From Leptolinea sp. UBA5366 (GTDB lineage Bacteria; Chloroflexota; Anaerolineae; Anaerolineales; Anaerolineaceae): 23,407 bases of DNA. Positions within the stretch are counted from its first letter, which is position 1, and each line of letters begins with the position of its first letter. Location: contig DHPK01000022.1 in the NCBI GenBank assembly GCA_002407845.1, positions 81,685 to 105,091 of the forward strand, written 5' to 3'. This document shows, one piece after another, positions 1-6,464 of the stretch. A program made the position numbers and the translations under genes. The notes under the pieces are model-generated. The model was not told where the DNA came from and ran no database searches. It was given only the letters and a program-made list of their open reading frames with translations.

Positions 1-386
1 CACTCTCTCCGCCTTTTTATTTAAATTATCCTTTCTAAAAAACAATCGAATCCTTTTACCCCAAAATATTTACTGGGTTGCTTTTAAGCCGTTTGCGTCC
101 CGCTGGTATATCCGGCAGCAGGCACTGCCTCTGCGGGAAGCTGGCGGGTAAATTTATCCTTTCTGCCTCAGAAAATCCCAATAAAGGAATTGCCTTGCTC
201 ATGCCTATCCTCTCGACCTGTCAATTCTGACTATAATAAGTACATGAAGTGTTAAGATTAGTAGAAAATGGTATCAGCGGCAGCAAAAATCAAGAGAATG
301 AAACGGATTTGAATTTCAAATCTGAAATTGAACAATTAATCCGATAAAAAGATCGTAAAAAATAAAAAGCGAAAAGGACCGATCCC
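1..386. other. Intergenic region upstream of the ROK gene
   Basis: I see no convincing coding frame here. Positions 99-148 are rich in self-complementary segments: CCCGC at 99-103 can pair with GCGGG at either 133-137 or 144-148, with a small AGGC/GCCT hairpin inside. This could be a structured leader of a gene starting left of the window on the minus strand, where a purine-rich RBS-like stretch lies just inside the edge. A TATAAT sits at 232-237 on the plus strand without a good -35. Two overlapping inverted repeats near 306-329 (GATTTGA/TCAAATC and AATTTCA/TGAAATT) could be an operator for the ROK gene. All are weak, sequence-only calls. Confidence 0.4.
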
Positions 387-1775
387 ATGAAGAGAACTCA
401 CGCAGGAATTACAGTCGAGACAAAATTTACCCCTGAATTGGACCCGCAATTCATGCCCTTGCCGGTATTTATTGAATCATTTTTGAAAACCGCGAATGAA
501 CCGCTGGCAATTGCCATTGAGCGAGAAGACGATCAGATTCAGATTTTTGATACGCGCATCCATGGCACATCTGAAATGGAGACTGCTGACAGACTGTTTG
601 TGGAGCGCATCGCCAAGTTTTTGCTCTGGTCGCGCGGCGGTTTTCGCCTGACAATTTGCGGAAACCAGAAAATTGGTGAATTTATTAAAGCCGAATACGC
701 TGATAAAGGGAAACGGGATTTCGACTTCCACTTTATGGCTGACGTATATGAACGCCCGTTTGAGGTGGTTTGCGTCCCTTACGCTGACCGGCCGAAAGAA
801 TTTCAAAAATCAGTCTCTATCGGGCGCAATCTGGATGGCTGCCGGATTGGTTTTGATGCAGGGGGCAGCGATCGAAAAGTTTCAGCAGTGATTGACGGAG
901 TTCCGGTTTTCAGCGAAGAGACGGTCTGGAACCCGAAAATAACTCCCGACCCGTCCTATCATTTCGAAGGCATTTTAGATTCATTTCGAAAAGCCGCATC
1001 ACACATGCCGCGGGTGGACGCGATTGGCGTATCATCAGCCGGAATCTATATTAATAATCAAACCAAGGTCGCCTCGCTGTTTTTGAAAGTCGGTCCCGAA
1101 GATTATAAAAAGACTGTGAAAAACATCTATATTGACGCGGCAAAAGCCATTGGCGCAGATATTCCGCTTGTGGTTGCCAATGATGGCGATGTGACTGCGC
1201 TGGCAGGCGCCATGAGTCTGCAGAAAAATGGCGTTTTGGGAATCGCAATGGGCACGAGCGAAGCCGGAGGATATGTTGACTTGGACGGAAACATCACCGG
1301 CTGGCTGAACGAACTGGCATTTACGCCGATTGATCTGGCAAAGGATGCGATGATGGATGAATGGTCGCATGACCGCGGCTGCGGCGTCAAATATTTCAGC
1401 CAAGATGCGGTCATCAAATTGTGCCCAGCAGCAGGCATCCCGCTGGATGAAAGCGCGACACCGGCAGAAAAGCTGAAAGTTGTGCAAAAGCTGGTGGAAG
1501 CGGACGACCCGCGGGCAGTCAAAGTTTTTGAATCGATTGGCATTTATTTAGGATATGCGCTGAAACTCTACAGTATGTTCTATAAAATTGATGAAGTTTT
1601 GCTCTTGGGGCGGGTTGTGTCGGGAAAAGGCGGTGATCTGATATTAGCGTTGGCAAAGCAGGTTCTCGCTGAAGAATTTCCGGCGCTTGAACTCACTGTT
1701 GCGCTGCCTTCGGAACAGACGCGGCGCGTTGGTCAGTCAGTGGCTGCTGCCAGCCTGCCGAAAAGCCGGAGCTGA
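387..1775 (+). CDS. ROK-family / ASKHA-fold sugar kinase-like protein with long N-terminal extension
   Basis: Probable sugar or amino-sugar kinase (or non-enzymatic ROK protein) of the ASKHA fold, cytoplasmic. The ATPase core starts only around residue 153. It shows a phosphate-1 loop GFDAGGSD (155-162), an Asn-Asp pair NDGDVTA (265-271) where ROK kinases carry the catalytic base, and a phosphate-2 loop GTSEAGG (289-295). The usual ROK zinc motif (CxCGxxGCxE) is absent; only an RGCG stretch remains. The first ~150 residues match no family I recognise. At 462 residues it is longer than typical ROK kinases (about 300-400). The ATG at 387 is preceded by AAGGA with an 8-nt spacer. It appears monocistronic. 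The substrate cannot be told from sequence. Confidence 0.7.
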   Translation: MKRTHAGITVETKFTPELDPQFMPLPVFIESFLKTANEPLAIAIEREDDQIQIFDTRIHGTSEMETADRLFVERIAKFLLWSRGGFRLTICGNQKIGEFIKAEYADKGKRDFDFHFMADVYERPFEVVCVPYADRPKEFQKSVSIGRNLDGCRIGFDAGGSDRKVSAVIDGVPVFSEETVWNPKITPDPSYHFEGILDSFRKAASHMPRVDAIGVSSAGIYINNQTKVASLFLKVGPEDYKKTVKNIYIDAAKAIGADIPLVVANDGDVTALAGAMSLQKNGVLGIAMGTSEAGGYVDLDGNITGWLNELAFTPIDLAKDAMMDEWSHDRGCGVKYFSQDAVIKLCPAAGIPLDESATPAEKLKVVQKLVEADDPRAVKVFESIGIYLGYALKLYSMFYKIDEVLLLGRVVSGKGGDLILALAKQVLAEEFPALELTVALPSEQTRRVGQSVAAASLPKSRS

Positions 1776-1804
1776 CGCTTTTGTCATGCTTTTTTCAGAG
1801 GTGG

Positions 1805-1834
1805 TTGACAGATTTCGAACGGGGAATGTAAACT
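1805..1834 (+). promoter_or_regulatory. Candidate sigma-70 promoter of the metY-metA operon
   Basis: A consensus -35 TTGACA lies at 1805-1810, followed after 18 bp by TAAACT at 1829-1834 (4/6 of the -10 consensus). It sits just downstream of the ROK gene and would start transcription around 1840, giving a leader of about 150 nt before metY. The -10 is poor, so this is only a candidate. Confidence 0.45.
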
Positions 1835-1839
1835 TGAAA

Positions 1840-1966
1840 TCAATATGAGAAACAAAATGATGCCCATGCCCGGAATGGTAAAGCGAGGTGACTTAGCCTG
1901 ATCGCTGTTTTGGGTAATGCGTGAAAGAGATGACGAACCTCGAGGTCAAAAGAGGTTCGTTTTTTT
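1840..1966 (+). promoter_or_regulatory. Structured 5' leader of metY-metA with intrinsic terminator (attenuator or unassigned riboswitch candidate)
   Basis: The leader contains several hairpins. One is CCAT (1864-1867) with ATGG (1875-1878), whose loop GCCC can pair with GGGT at 1912-1915 to form a pseudoknot. A second is GCG-AGGT (1883-1889) with GCCT...CGC (1896-1905). A terminator follows, so read-through would be conditional. Position before methionine genes suggests control by SAM, methionine or a related metabolite. I could not fit it to the conserved cores of SAM-I, SAM-II, SAM-IV or T-box leaders, so no class is assigned. Confidence 0.45.
1933..1966 (+). terminator. Intrinsic terminator inside the metY-metA leader
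   Basis: A 9-bp perfect stem, ACGAACCTC (1933-1941) with GAGGTTCGT (1952-1960), has a 10-nt loop and ends in seven T (1960-1966). It lies 33 bp before the likely metY start. Because it is between the candidate promoter and the operon it fits an attenuator. Alternatively it simply ends transcription from the ROK gene. Confidence 0.75.
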
Positions 1967-1998
1967 GTTCAAGAGAATGAAAGATGGGGAAAGCAAAA

Positions 1999-3288
1999 AT
2001 GGATACCAATCGTCAGTGGAAATTTGAGACAATGCAGCTTCATGTCGGGCAGGAAGCACCCGATCCGGCGACCGATGCCAGAGCCGTGCCGATTTATCAG
2101 ACGACTTCATATGTCTTTAAAGACACCGCGCAGGCAGCAGCCCGCTTTCGCCTTGAAGAAGGCGGAAACATTTACGGCCGGCTGTCCAACACAACGCAGG
2201 AAGTTTTCGAAAAACGCATAACAGCACTGGAAGGCGGCCTGGCTGGGCTGGCATTAGCGTCCGGTGCCGCAGCGATCTATTACAGCTTTCTGACGCTGGC
2301 AAAAAATGGGGATCACATCGTTGCGGCTTCGAGAATTTACGGCGGAACCTATAATCTGCTGGCGCACACACTTCCGGATTACGGAATCACAACCACCTTT
2401 GTAAACAGTGATGACCCCGCTGACTTTGAGCGGGCGATTCAGCCTAATACCAAGGCGGTTTTCATTGAAACCATTGGCAATCCGAATGCGACCCTGATTG
2501 ATATTGAACAAATAGCAGATGTAGCTCACCGCAATCAAATCCCGCTGATCATCGACAACACCTTTGCCACGCCCTATCTGGTGCGCCCAATCGAATACGG
2601 TGCAGACATTGTGGTTCATTCAGCGACGAAATTTATCGGCGGCCATGGCACAACGCTTGGCGGCGTCATCATCGACAGCGGAAAATTTGACTGGAAGGCT
2701 AGCGGCAAGTTTCCTGATCTGACCGAACCCAATCCGAGCTATCATGGATTGCGCTTTACGGACGTCGGCGGAGCGGCAGCCTATATTGTGAAAGCGCGCA
2801 CAGTCGTGCTGCGCGACACGGGCGCCGCTATCGCGCCGCTGCATGCGTTCTTATTTCTGCAGGGGCTCGAGACGCTCAGCCTGCGGGTTGAGCGGCATGT
2901 TGAAAACGCGCTGAAGGTTGTGGAATTTCTGAACGGTCATCCAAATGTCGCCGGGGTCAATCATCCCTCACTGCCTGACCATCCCCATCATGAGCTTTAC
3001 AAACGCTACTTCCCGAACGGTGGCGCTTCCATTTTCACCTTTGACATTAAGGGCACCCGTCAGCAAACCTTAGACTTTATCGATCGGCTGCAAGTTTTCT
3101 CGCTGCTGGCGAACGTGGCGGATGTCAAGAGCCTGGTGATTCATCCGGCGACGACGACGCATTCCCAGCTGACGGATGAAGAGCTGGCTGAGCAGGGGAT
3201 TGCGCCGACGACCGTGCGCCTGTCGATTGGCACGGAACACATTGACGACATTCTTTATGATCTTGACCAGGCTTTGCGAGGAGGATAA
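1999..3288 (+). CDS. metY: O-acetylhomoserine sulfhydrylase (O-acetylhomoserine aminocarboxypropyltransferase)
   Basis: PLP-dependent enzyme of the Cys/Met metabolism family. It condenses O-acetylhomoserine with sulfide to give homocysteine (direct sulfhydrylation) in the cytoplasm. The N-terminus has the family signature with ARAVPIYQTTSYVF, and the PLP-binding lysine lies in HSATKFIGGHGTT. The C-terminal domain contains the LSIGTEHIDD stretch typical of this family. Length (about 429 residues) is normal. An ATG at 1984 would add five residues, but GGGGA at 1986-1990 gives a better-spaced RBS for 1999. The gene is translated together with metA 3 nt downstream. The partner MetA residue Glu111 predicts that the acetyl ester is the substrate made here. 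Confidence 0.93.
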   Translation: MDTNRQWKFETMQLHVGQEAPDPATDARAVPIYQTTSYVFKDTAQAAARFRLEEGGNIYGRLSNTTQEVFEKRITALEGGLAGLALASGAAAIYYSFLTLAKNGDHIVAASRIYGGTYNLLAHTLPDYGITTTFVNSDDPADFERAIQPNTKAVFIETIGNPNATLIDIEQIADVAHRNQIPLIIDNTFATPYLVRPIEYGADIVVHSATKFIGGHGTTLGGVIIDSGKFDWKASGKFPDLTEPNPSYHGLRFTDVGGAAAYIVKARTVVLRDTGAAIAPLHAFLFLQGLETLSLRVERHVENALKVVEFLNGHPNVAGVNHPSLPDHPHHELYKRYFPNGGASIFTFDIKGTRQQTLDFIDRLQVFSLLANVADVKSLVIHPATTTHSQLTDEELAEQGIAPTTVRLSIGTEHIDDILYDLDQALRGG

Positions 3289-3291
3289 TCG

Positions 3292-4206
3292 ATGCCGATC
3301 AACATTCCGGATAACATGCCAGCGGCAGAAACGCTTGAAAACGAAAATATATTCGTGATGCAAGGTCAGCGGGCGACAACGCAGGATATCCGTCCGCTGC
3401 GGATTCTGATTTTAAATCTGATGCCGACAAAAGTTGAGACAGAAATACAGTTTTTGCGATTACTGAGCAATTCTCCTTTGCAGGTCAATGTAGAATTTTT
3501 GCAGATGGTGTCGCATGTCTCAAAGAACACTTCCCAAAGCTATCTGGACTATTTTTATAAGACCTATGATCAGATTAAGGAAGACAAGTATGACGGTTTT
3601 ATCATCACTGGCGCACCGGTAGAAAACATCGATTTTGAAGAGGTTGATTATTGGGACGAGCTGTGCATGCTGATGGACTGGTCAAAAAAACATGTCTTTT
3701 CGACGATGCACATTTGTTGGGGGGCGCAGGCAGCGCTTTATCATCATTATGGCATTAATAAATTCCCGCGAGACCAGAAAATTTCAGGCATCTTTTCCCA
3801 TCATCCGGTCGTTCGAAACCATCCGCTGCTGCGCGGCTTTGACGAGGTTTTCTATATGCCGCACTCGCGCCATACGGAAGTACGCATCGAGGACGTTGAA
3901 AATCATCCTGATTTGCAGGTGCTGGCGGTCTCAAATGAGGCGGGGCTGGCAGTTTCAGCCACCAGAGATGTCCGGCGGATCTTCATTCAGGGGCACGCGG
4001 AATATGACCTGCTGACGTTGGCGAACGAATATAAGCGGGATGTGAAAGCAGGTCTGCATCCGCAAATGCCGGAAAATTACTTTCCCGGCAACAGCCCGAA
4101 GGCAACGCCGATGATGTACTGGCGCAGTCATGCCAATTTGCTGTTCACCAATTGGCTCAATTATTATGTGTATCAACAGACACCGTATGACATTAATGCG
4201 ATCTGA
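3292..4206 (+). CDS. metA: Homoserine O-acetyltransferase, MetA type
   Basis: MetA/HTS family enzyme activating L-homoserine by acyl transfer, the first committed step of methionine synthesis. The class I glutamine-amidotransferase-like fold carries the catalytic cysteine Cys142 (in HICWGAQAAL), with His235 and Glu237 in GHAEYD. The residue known to select the acyl donor is Glu111 (GAPVENIDFEEV). In characterised MetA proteins Glu111 goes with acetyl-CoA and Gly111 with succinyl-CoA, so acetyl transfer is predicted. The length of 304 residues is usual. An AGGAGG at 3279-3284, inside the metY end, lies 7 nt before the ATG, indicating a tightly coupled metY-metA operon. Confidence 0.93.
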   Translation: MPINIPDNMPAAETLENENIFVMQGQRATTQDIRPLRILILNLMPTKVETEIQFLRLLSNSPLQVNVEFLQMVSHVSKNTSQSYLDYFYKTYDQIKEDKYDGFIITGAPVENIDFEEVDYWDELCMLMDWSKKHVFSTMHICWGAQAALYHHYGINKFPRDQKISGIFSHHPVVRNHPLLRGFDEVFYMPHSRHTEVRIEDVENHPDLQVLAVSNEAGLAVSATRDVRRIFIQGHAEYDLLTLANEYKRDVKAGLHPQMPENYFPGNSPKATPMMYWRSHANLLFTNWLNYYVYQQTPYDINAI

Positions 4207-4262
4207 TCCACGCCAAAATGAGGCGGGGCACACCATCCAAATGTTGATGTAGAACTGAAGAA

Positions 4263-4302
4263 AACAAGACTCCCTGAAAGGAAAAGGGAGTCTTGTTTTT
4301 TA
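4263..4302. terminator. Strong intrinsic terminator after metA
   Basis: A 12-bp perfect stem, AACAAGACTCCC (4263-4274) with GGGAGTCTTGTT (4286-4297), has an 11-nt loop and a T-run at 4296-4301. On the minus strand the stem is followed by TTTTC, so it may also serve as a weaker stop for rsmD transcripts arriving from the right. Confidence 0.85.
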
Positions 4303-4459
4303 TAGAAGAGGACGCGCTACGTGTGAATAAAACAGTTGAGAGCCAGCAGGGATCCAGATCAGTCCAGTCTTAAATGTTCATCCGGCTAATCCGAAAAGAA
4401 GTCTAAAGGATGTCTACTTGAAAGGCTGCTCTTTAGCCAGTCGCAAAAGGGAGAGACTT

Positions 4460-5020
4460 TCAGGGTTTTCGTTCGTAAAATAACAGTGCAGTGCTGCCGT
4501 ATTTCCGTTCGTCAAAAAGAGAATAATTTACAAGTTCAAGTTCTTCGCGTTCAATCGGATGAATCTGCACGATGATCCAGCCATCGTCCGAAAGCCAGCT
4601 GTCATTGTCGTCAAGGATCAGCATGGTTTTTTGCCACATGCGTTTGTATTGGGGCGGAGCGACATAGATATATTCGAATTCACGATCCGGCACGGTGTGG
4701 AGATATCCGAAAACATCTCCGAACACTGCCTTGGATTTCTGTTCAAAACCAGTCAGCTGAATGTTTTTTTTCAGCGTGTTGTAAGCGTTACGATTTGCTT
4801 CGGTGAAACGAACGTAAGAGGCACCGCGGCTCAGCGCTTCGAGCCCGATTGAGCCTGTGCCGCCGAACAGGTCGAACATAGCAGCGTCGGCAACATCGTT
4901 TCCGAGGATGTTAAAAACTGCTTCTTTGACGCGATCCGTGACGGGGCGGGTGCTGTCTCCAGGCACGCTTTGAAGCCGCATTCCCTTGACAGTTCCGCCG
5001 ATAATTCTGGGTGAACTCAT
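4460..5020 (-). CDS. rsmD: 16S rRNA (guanine-N2)-methyltransferase RsmD family
   Basis: SAM-dependent methyltransferase of the RsmD/YhhF family, which methylates G966 of 16S rRNA during 30S assembly. The family start RIIGGTVKGMRL (5-16), the RPVTDRVKEAVFNIL stretch (25-39) and the SAM loop LFGGTGSIGL (51-60) are clear. The catalytic motif, normally (D/N)PPY, reads APPQY at 121-125, so the first acidic or amide residue is replaced and one residue is inserted. It is the last gene of the five-gene minus-strand cluster, starting 2 nt after the GtrA-like stop with no clear RBS of its own, so translational coupling is likely. Family assignment is firm; activity with the altered motif is an inference. 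Confidence 0.88.
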   Translation of the reverse strand: MSSPRIIGGTVKGMRLQSVPGDSTRPVTDRVKEAVFNILGNDVADAAMFDLFGGTGSIGLEALSRGASYVRFTEANRNAYNTLKKNIQLTGFEQKSKAVFGDVFGYLHTVPDREFEYIYVAPPQYKRMWQKTMLILDDNDSWLSDDGWIIVQIHPIEREELELVNYSLFDERKYGSTALLFYERKP

Positions 5021-5022
5021 AA

Positions 5023-5490
5023 TTATTCAGAAGAGACGTCGTTATAGGTCCAGAACCGGTTGCCGATAAAATTCCAGATCAGCACGACCAGAATTGAAAT
5101 CACCAGCGTCACATTGTGACCGACTGTTGCCGGCGACACAATGAAATCGGCTGGAATGATTCGCTGCGATAATTGAAGGATTGGAGGCTCGATCGTCAGG
5201 AACAGCAAGTACCGAATTCCGAGTCCGATGATGCTGACGAGGAAGAACTGAATCAGCTTGCGGGCAGCGGATTTTTTCCTCGAGTCGGGATAAGCCCAGA
5301 AGTGATTCCAAAGATAATTGCTGATGACTGCGGCGATAAAGGAAATCGTGCTGGCGGTGCGTGAGCTGAACTGCGTGAAATGAAGAAGCAGGTTCATCAC
5401 GCCAAAATCTACCACCGCACCAATGATGCCGACCACACAAAATTTCAGGAAGCGTGTCCGTTCCTTTTCGTTTTTTAAAAAATCAACCAT
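5023..5490 (-). CDS. GtrA-like four-helix membrane protein
   Basis: Small integral membrane protein (155 residues) of the GtrA family, whose members are thought to help flip or handle lipid-linked sugars for envelope polysaccharides. Four hydrophobic segments are visible, roughly at residues 15-36, 45-66, 80-100 and 125-145. The characteristic patterns are FCVVGIIGAVVDFGVMNLLL near the start, SNYLWNHFWAY in the middle and NFIGNRFWTY at the end. Its start overlaps the stop of the upstream SDR gene by 8 nt (ATGGTTGA), implying coupled translation. The neighbouring nucleotide-sugar enzyme supports a glycan role. Confidence 0.85.
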   Translation of the reverse strand: MVDFLKNEKERTRFLKFCVVGIIGAVVDFGVMNLLLHFTQFSSRTASTISFIAAVISNYLWNHFWAYPDSRKKSAARKLIQFFLVSIIGLGIRYLLFLTIEPPILQLSQRIIPADFIVSPATVGHNVTLVISILVVLIWNFIGNRFWTYNDVSSE

Positions 5491-6445
5491 TTTTATTCAT
5501 TTCCTGCTTGAAATAGGGAATCGTTCGGATCAATCCTTCTTCAAGGTTCACTTTTGGCTCCCACCCCAATATTTCTTTAGCCCGTGTGATGTCAGGGCGG
5601 CGCTGCTGAGGATCGTCGCCGACACGCATGTCTTCCTTGAAAATCAGCCCGGCAGGATTTTCCGTCAGCCGGTTGACTTCCTCGGCGAGCTCGATCATCG
5701 TGTTTTCAATTGGGTTGCCGATGTTGACCGGCAAATGTTCCTCAGAGAGCAGCAGCCGATAAATTCCTTCAATCAGGTCATCAACATAACAAAAACTGCG
5801 GGTCTGTTTGCCGTCGCCATAAACGGTCAGCGGCTCCTGGCGCAGTGCCTGCTGAATGAAATTGGGCACAACCCGTCCGTCATCCAGATGCATTCGCGGT
5901 CCAAAGGTGTTGAAGATGCGCACAATGCGGGTGTCCACGCCGTGGAAGCGGTAATAAGCCATGGTGAGCGACTCGGCGAACCGCTTGGCTTCGTCATAAA
6001 CCGCACGAATGCCGATTGTGTCCACGTTGCCGGGATAGGTTTCTTTTTGAGGATGTTCCAGCGGCATGCCATAGATTTCGCTGGTGGACGCCAGCAGGAA
6101 ACGGGCATTGTTTGCTTTGGCAACGCCGAGAGCGTTATGGGTACCTAAAGCGCCGGCTTTCATCGTCTGGATTGGGAGGTTCGTGTAGCCGTAAGGCGAT
6201 AAAGGATTGGGACTGGCAGGGGAGGCAAAATGCAGTACAGCGTCAATTTTTTCAGGTACGAAAATGTAATTGGAGACATCATGCCGAATAAACGAGAAAT
6301 TCCAATCCAAAATCAGGTGTGCCAGGTTTTTCCCGTCGCCGGTGATGAAGTTGTCCATCCCGATCACCTGATGACCTTCTTTAAGGAAGCGTTCACAAAG
6401 ATGACTGCCCAAAAATCCGGCTGCGCCGGTGATTAATACCTTCAT
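5483..6445 (-). CDS. UDP-glucuronate decarboxylase-like (UDP-xylose synthase) extended SDR
   Basis: Extended short-chain dehydrogenase resembling UXS, which converts UDP-glucuronate to UDP-xylose with bound NAD+. Visible features are the Rossmann motif GAAGFLGSH (7-15), FASPASP (73-79), STSEIYG (120-126) with Glu123, the catalytic Y150-x3-K154 (YDEAK), and the UXS-like block RIFNTFGPRM followed by DDGRVVPNFIQQAL and VYGDGKQTRSF. The usual RSCYDEGKR of UXS reads RAVYDEAKR, so another nucleotide-sugar epimerase or decarboxylase is possible. Length (320 residues) is typical. AGGAGG lies about 6 nt before the ATG. The partner enzyme Ugd, which makes UDP-glucuronate, is at the right end of the window. 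Confidence 0.82.
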   Translation of the reverse strand: MKVLITGAAGFLGSHLCERFLKEGHQVIGMDNFITGDGKNLAHLILDWNFSFIRHDVSNYIFVPEKIDAVLHFASPASPNPLSPYGYTNLPIQTMKAGALGTHNALGVAKANNARFLLASTSEIYGMPLEHPQKETYPGNVDTIGIRAVYDEAKRFAESLTMAYYRFHGVDTRIVRIFNTFGPRMHLDDGRVVPNFIQQALRQEPLTVYGDGKQTRSFCYVDDLIEGIYRLLLSEEHLPVNIGNPIENTMIELAEEVNRLTENPAGLIFKEDMRVGDDPQQRRPDITRAKEILGWEPKVNLEEGLIRTIPYFKQEMNKNG

Positions 6446-6464
6446 TTTTTCCTCCGCGATCTGT

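Noticed and set aside
1035..1543. Two long minus-strand open frames inside the ROK gene
   Set aside because: They are shadows of a well-supported coding frame with conserved ATPase loops; the translations are low-complexity and unlike any family.
1840..1940. SAM-I (S-box) riboswitch upstream of metY
   Set aside because: GCCC, CCGG and a final GAAAGAGATGA recall parts of SAM-I, but the conserved 5' P1-P2 stretch and the GGTGC core are not in the right order. Reported only as an unassigned leader.
5423..6148. 241-codon plus-strand open frame antisense to the SDR gene
   Set aside because: The minus-strand SDR has clear catalytic motifs over the same bases. The plus-strand translation has no recognisable domain or RBS.
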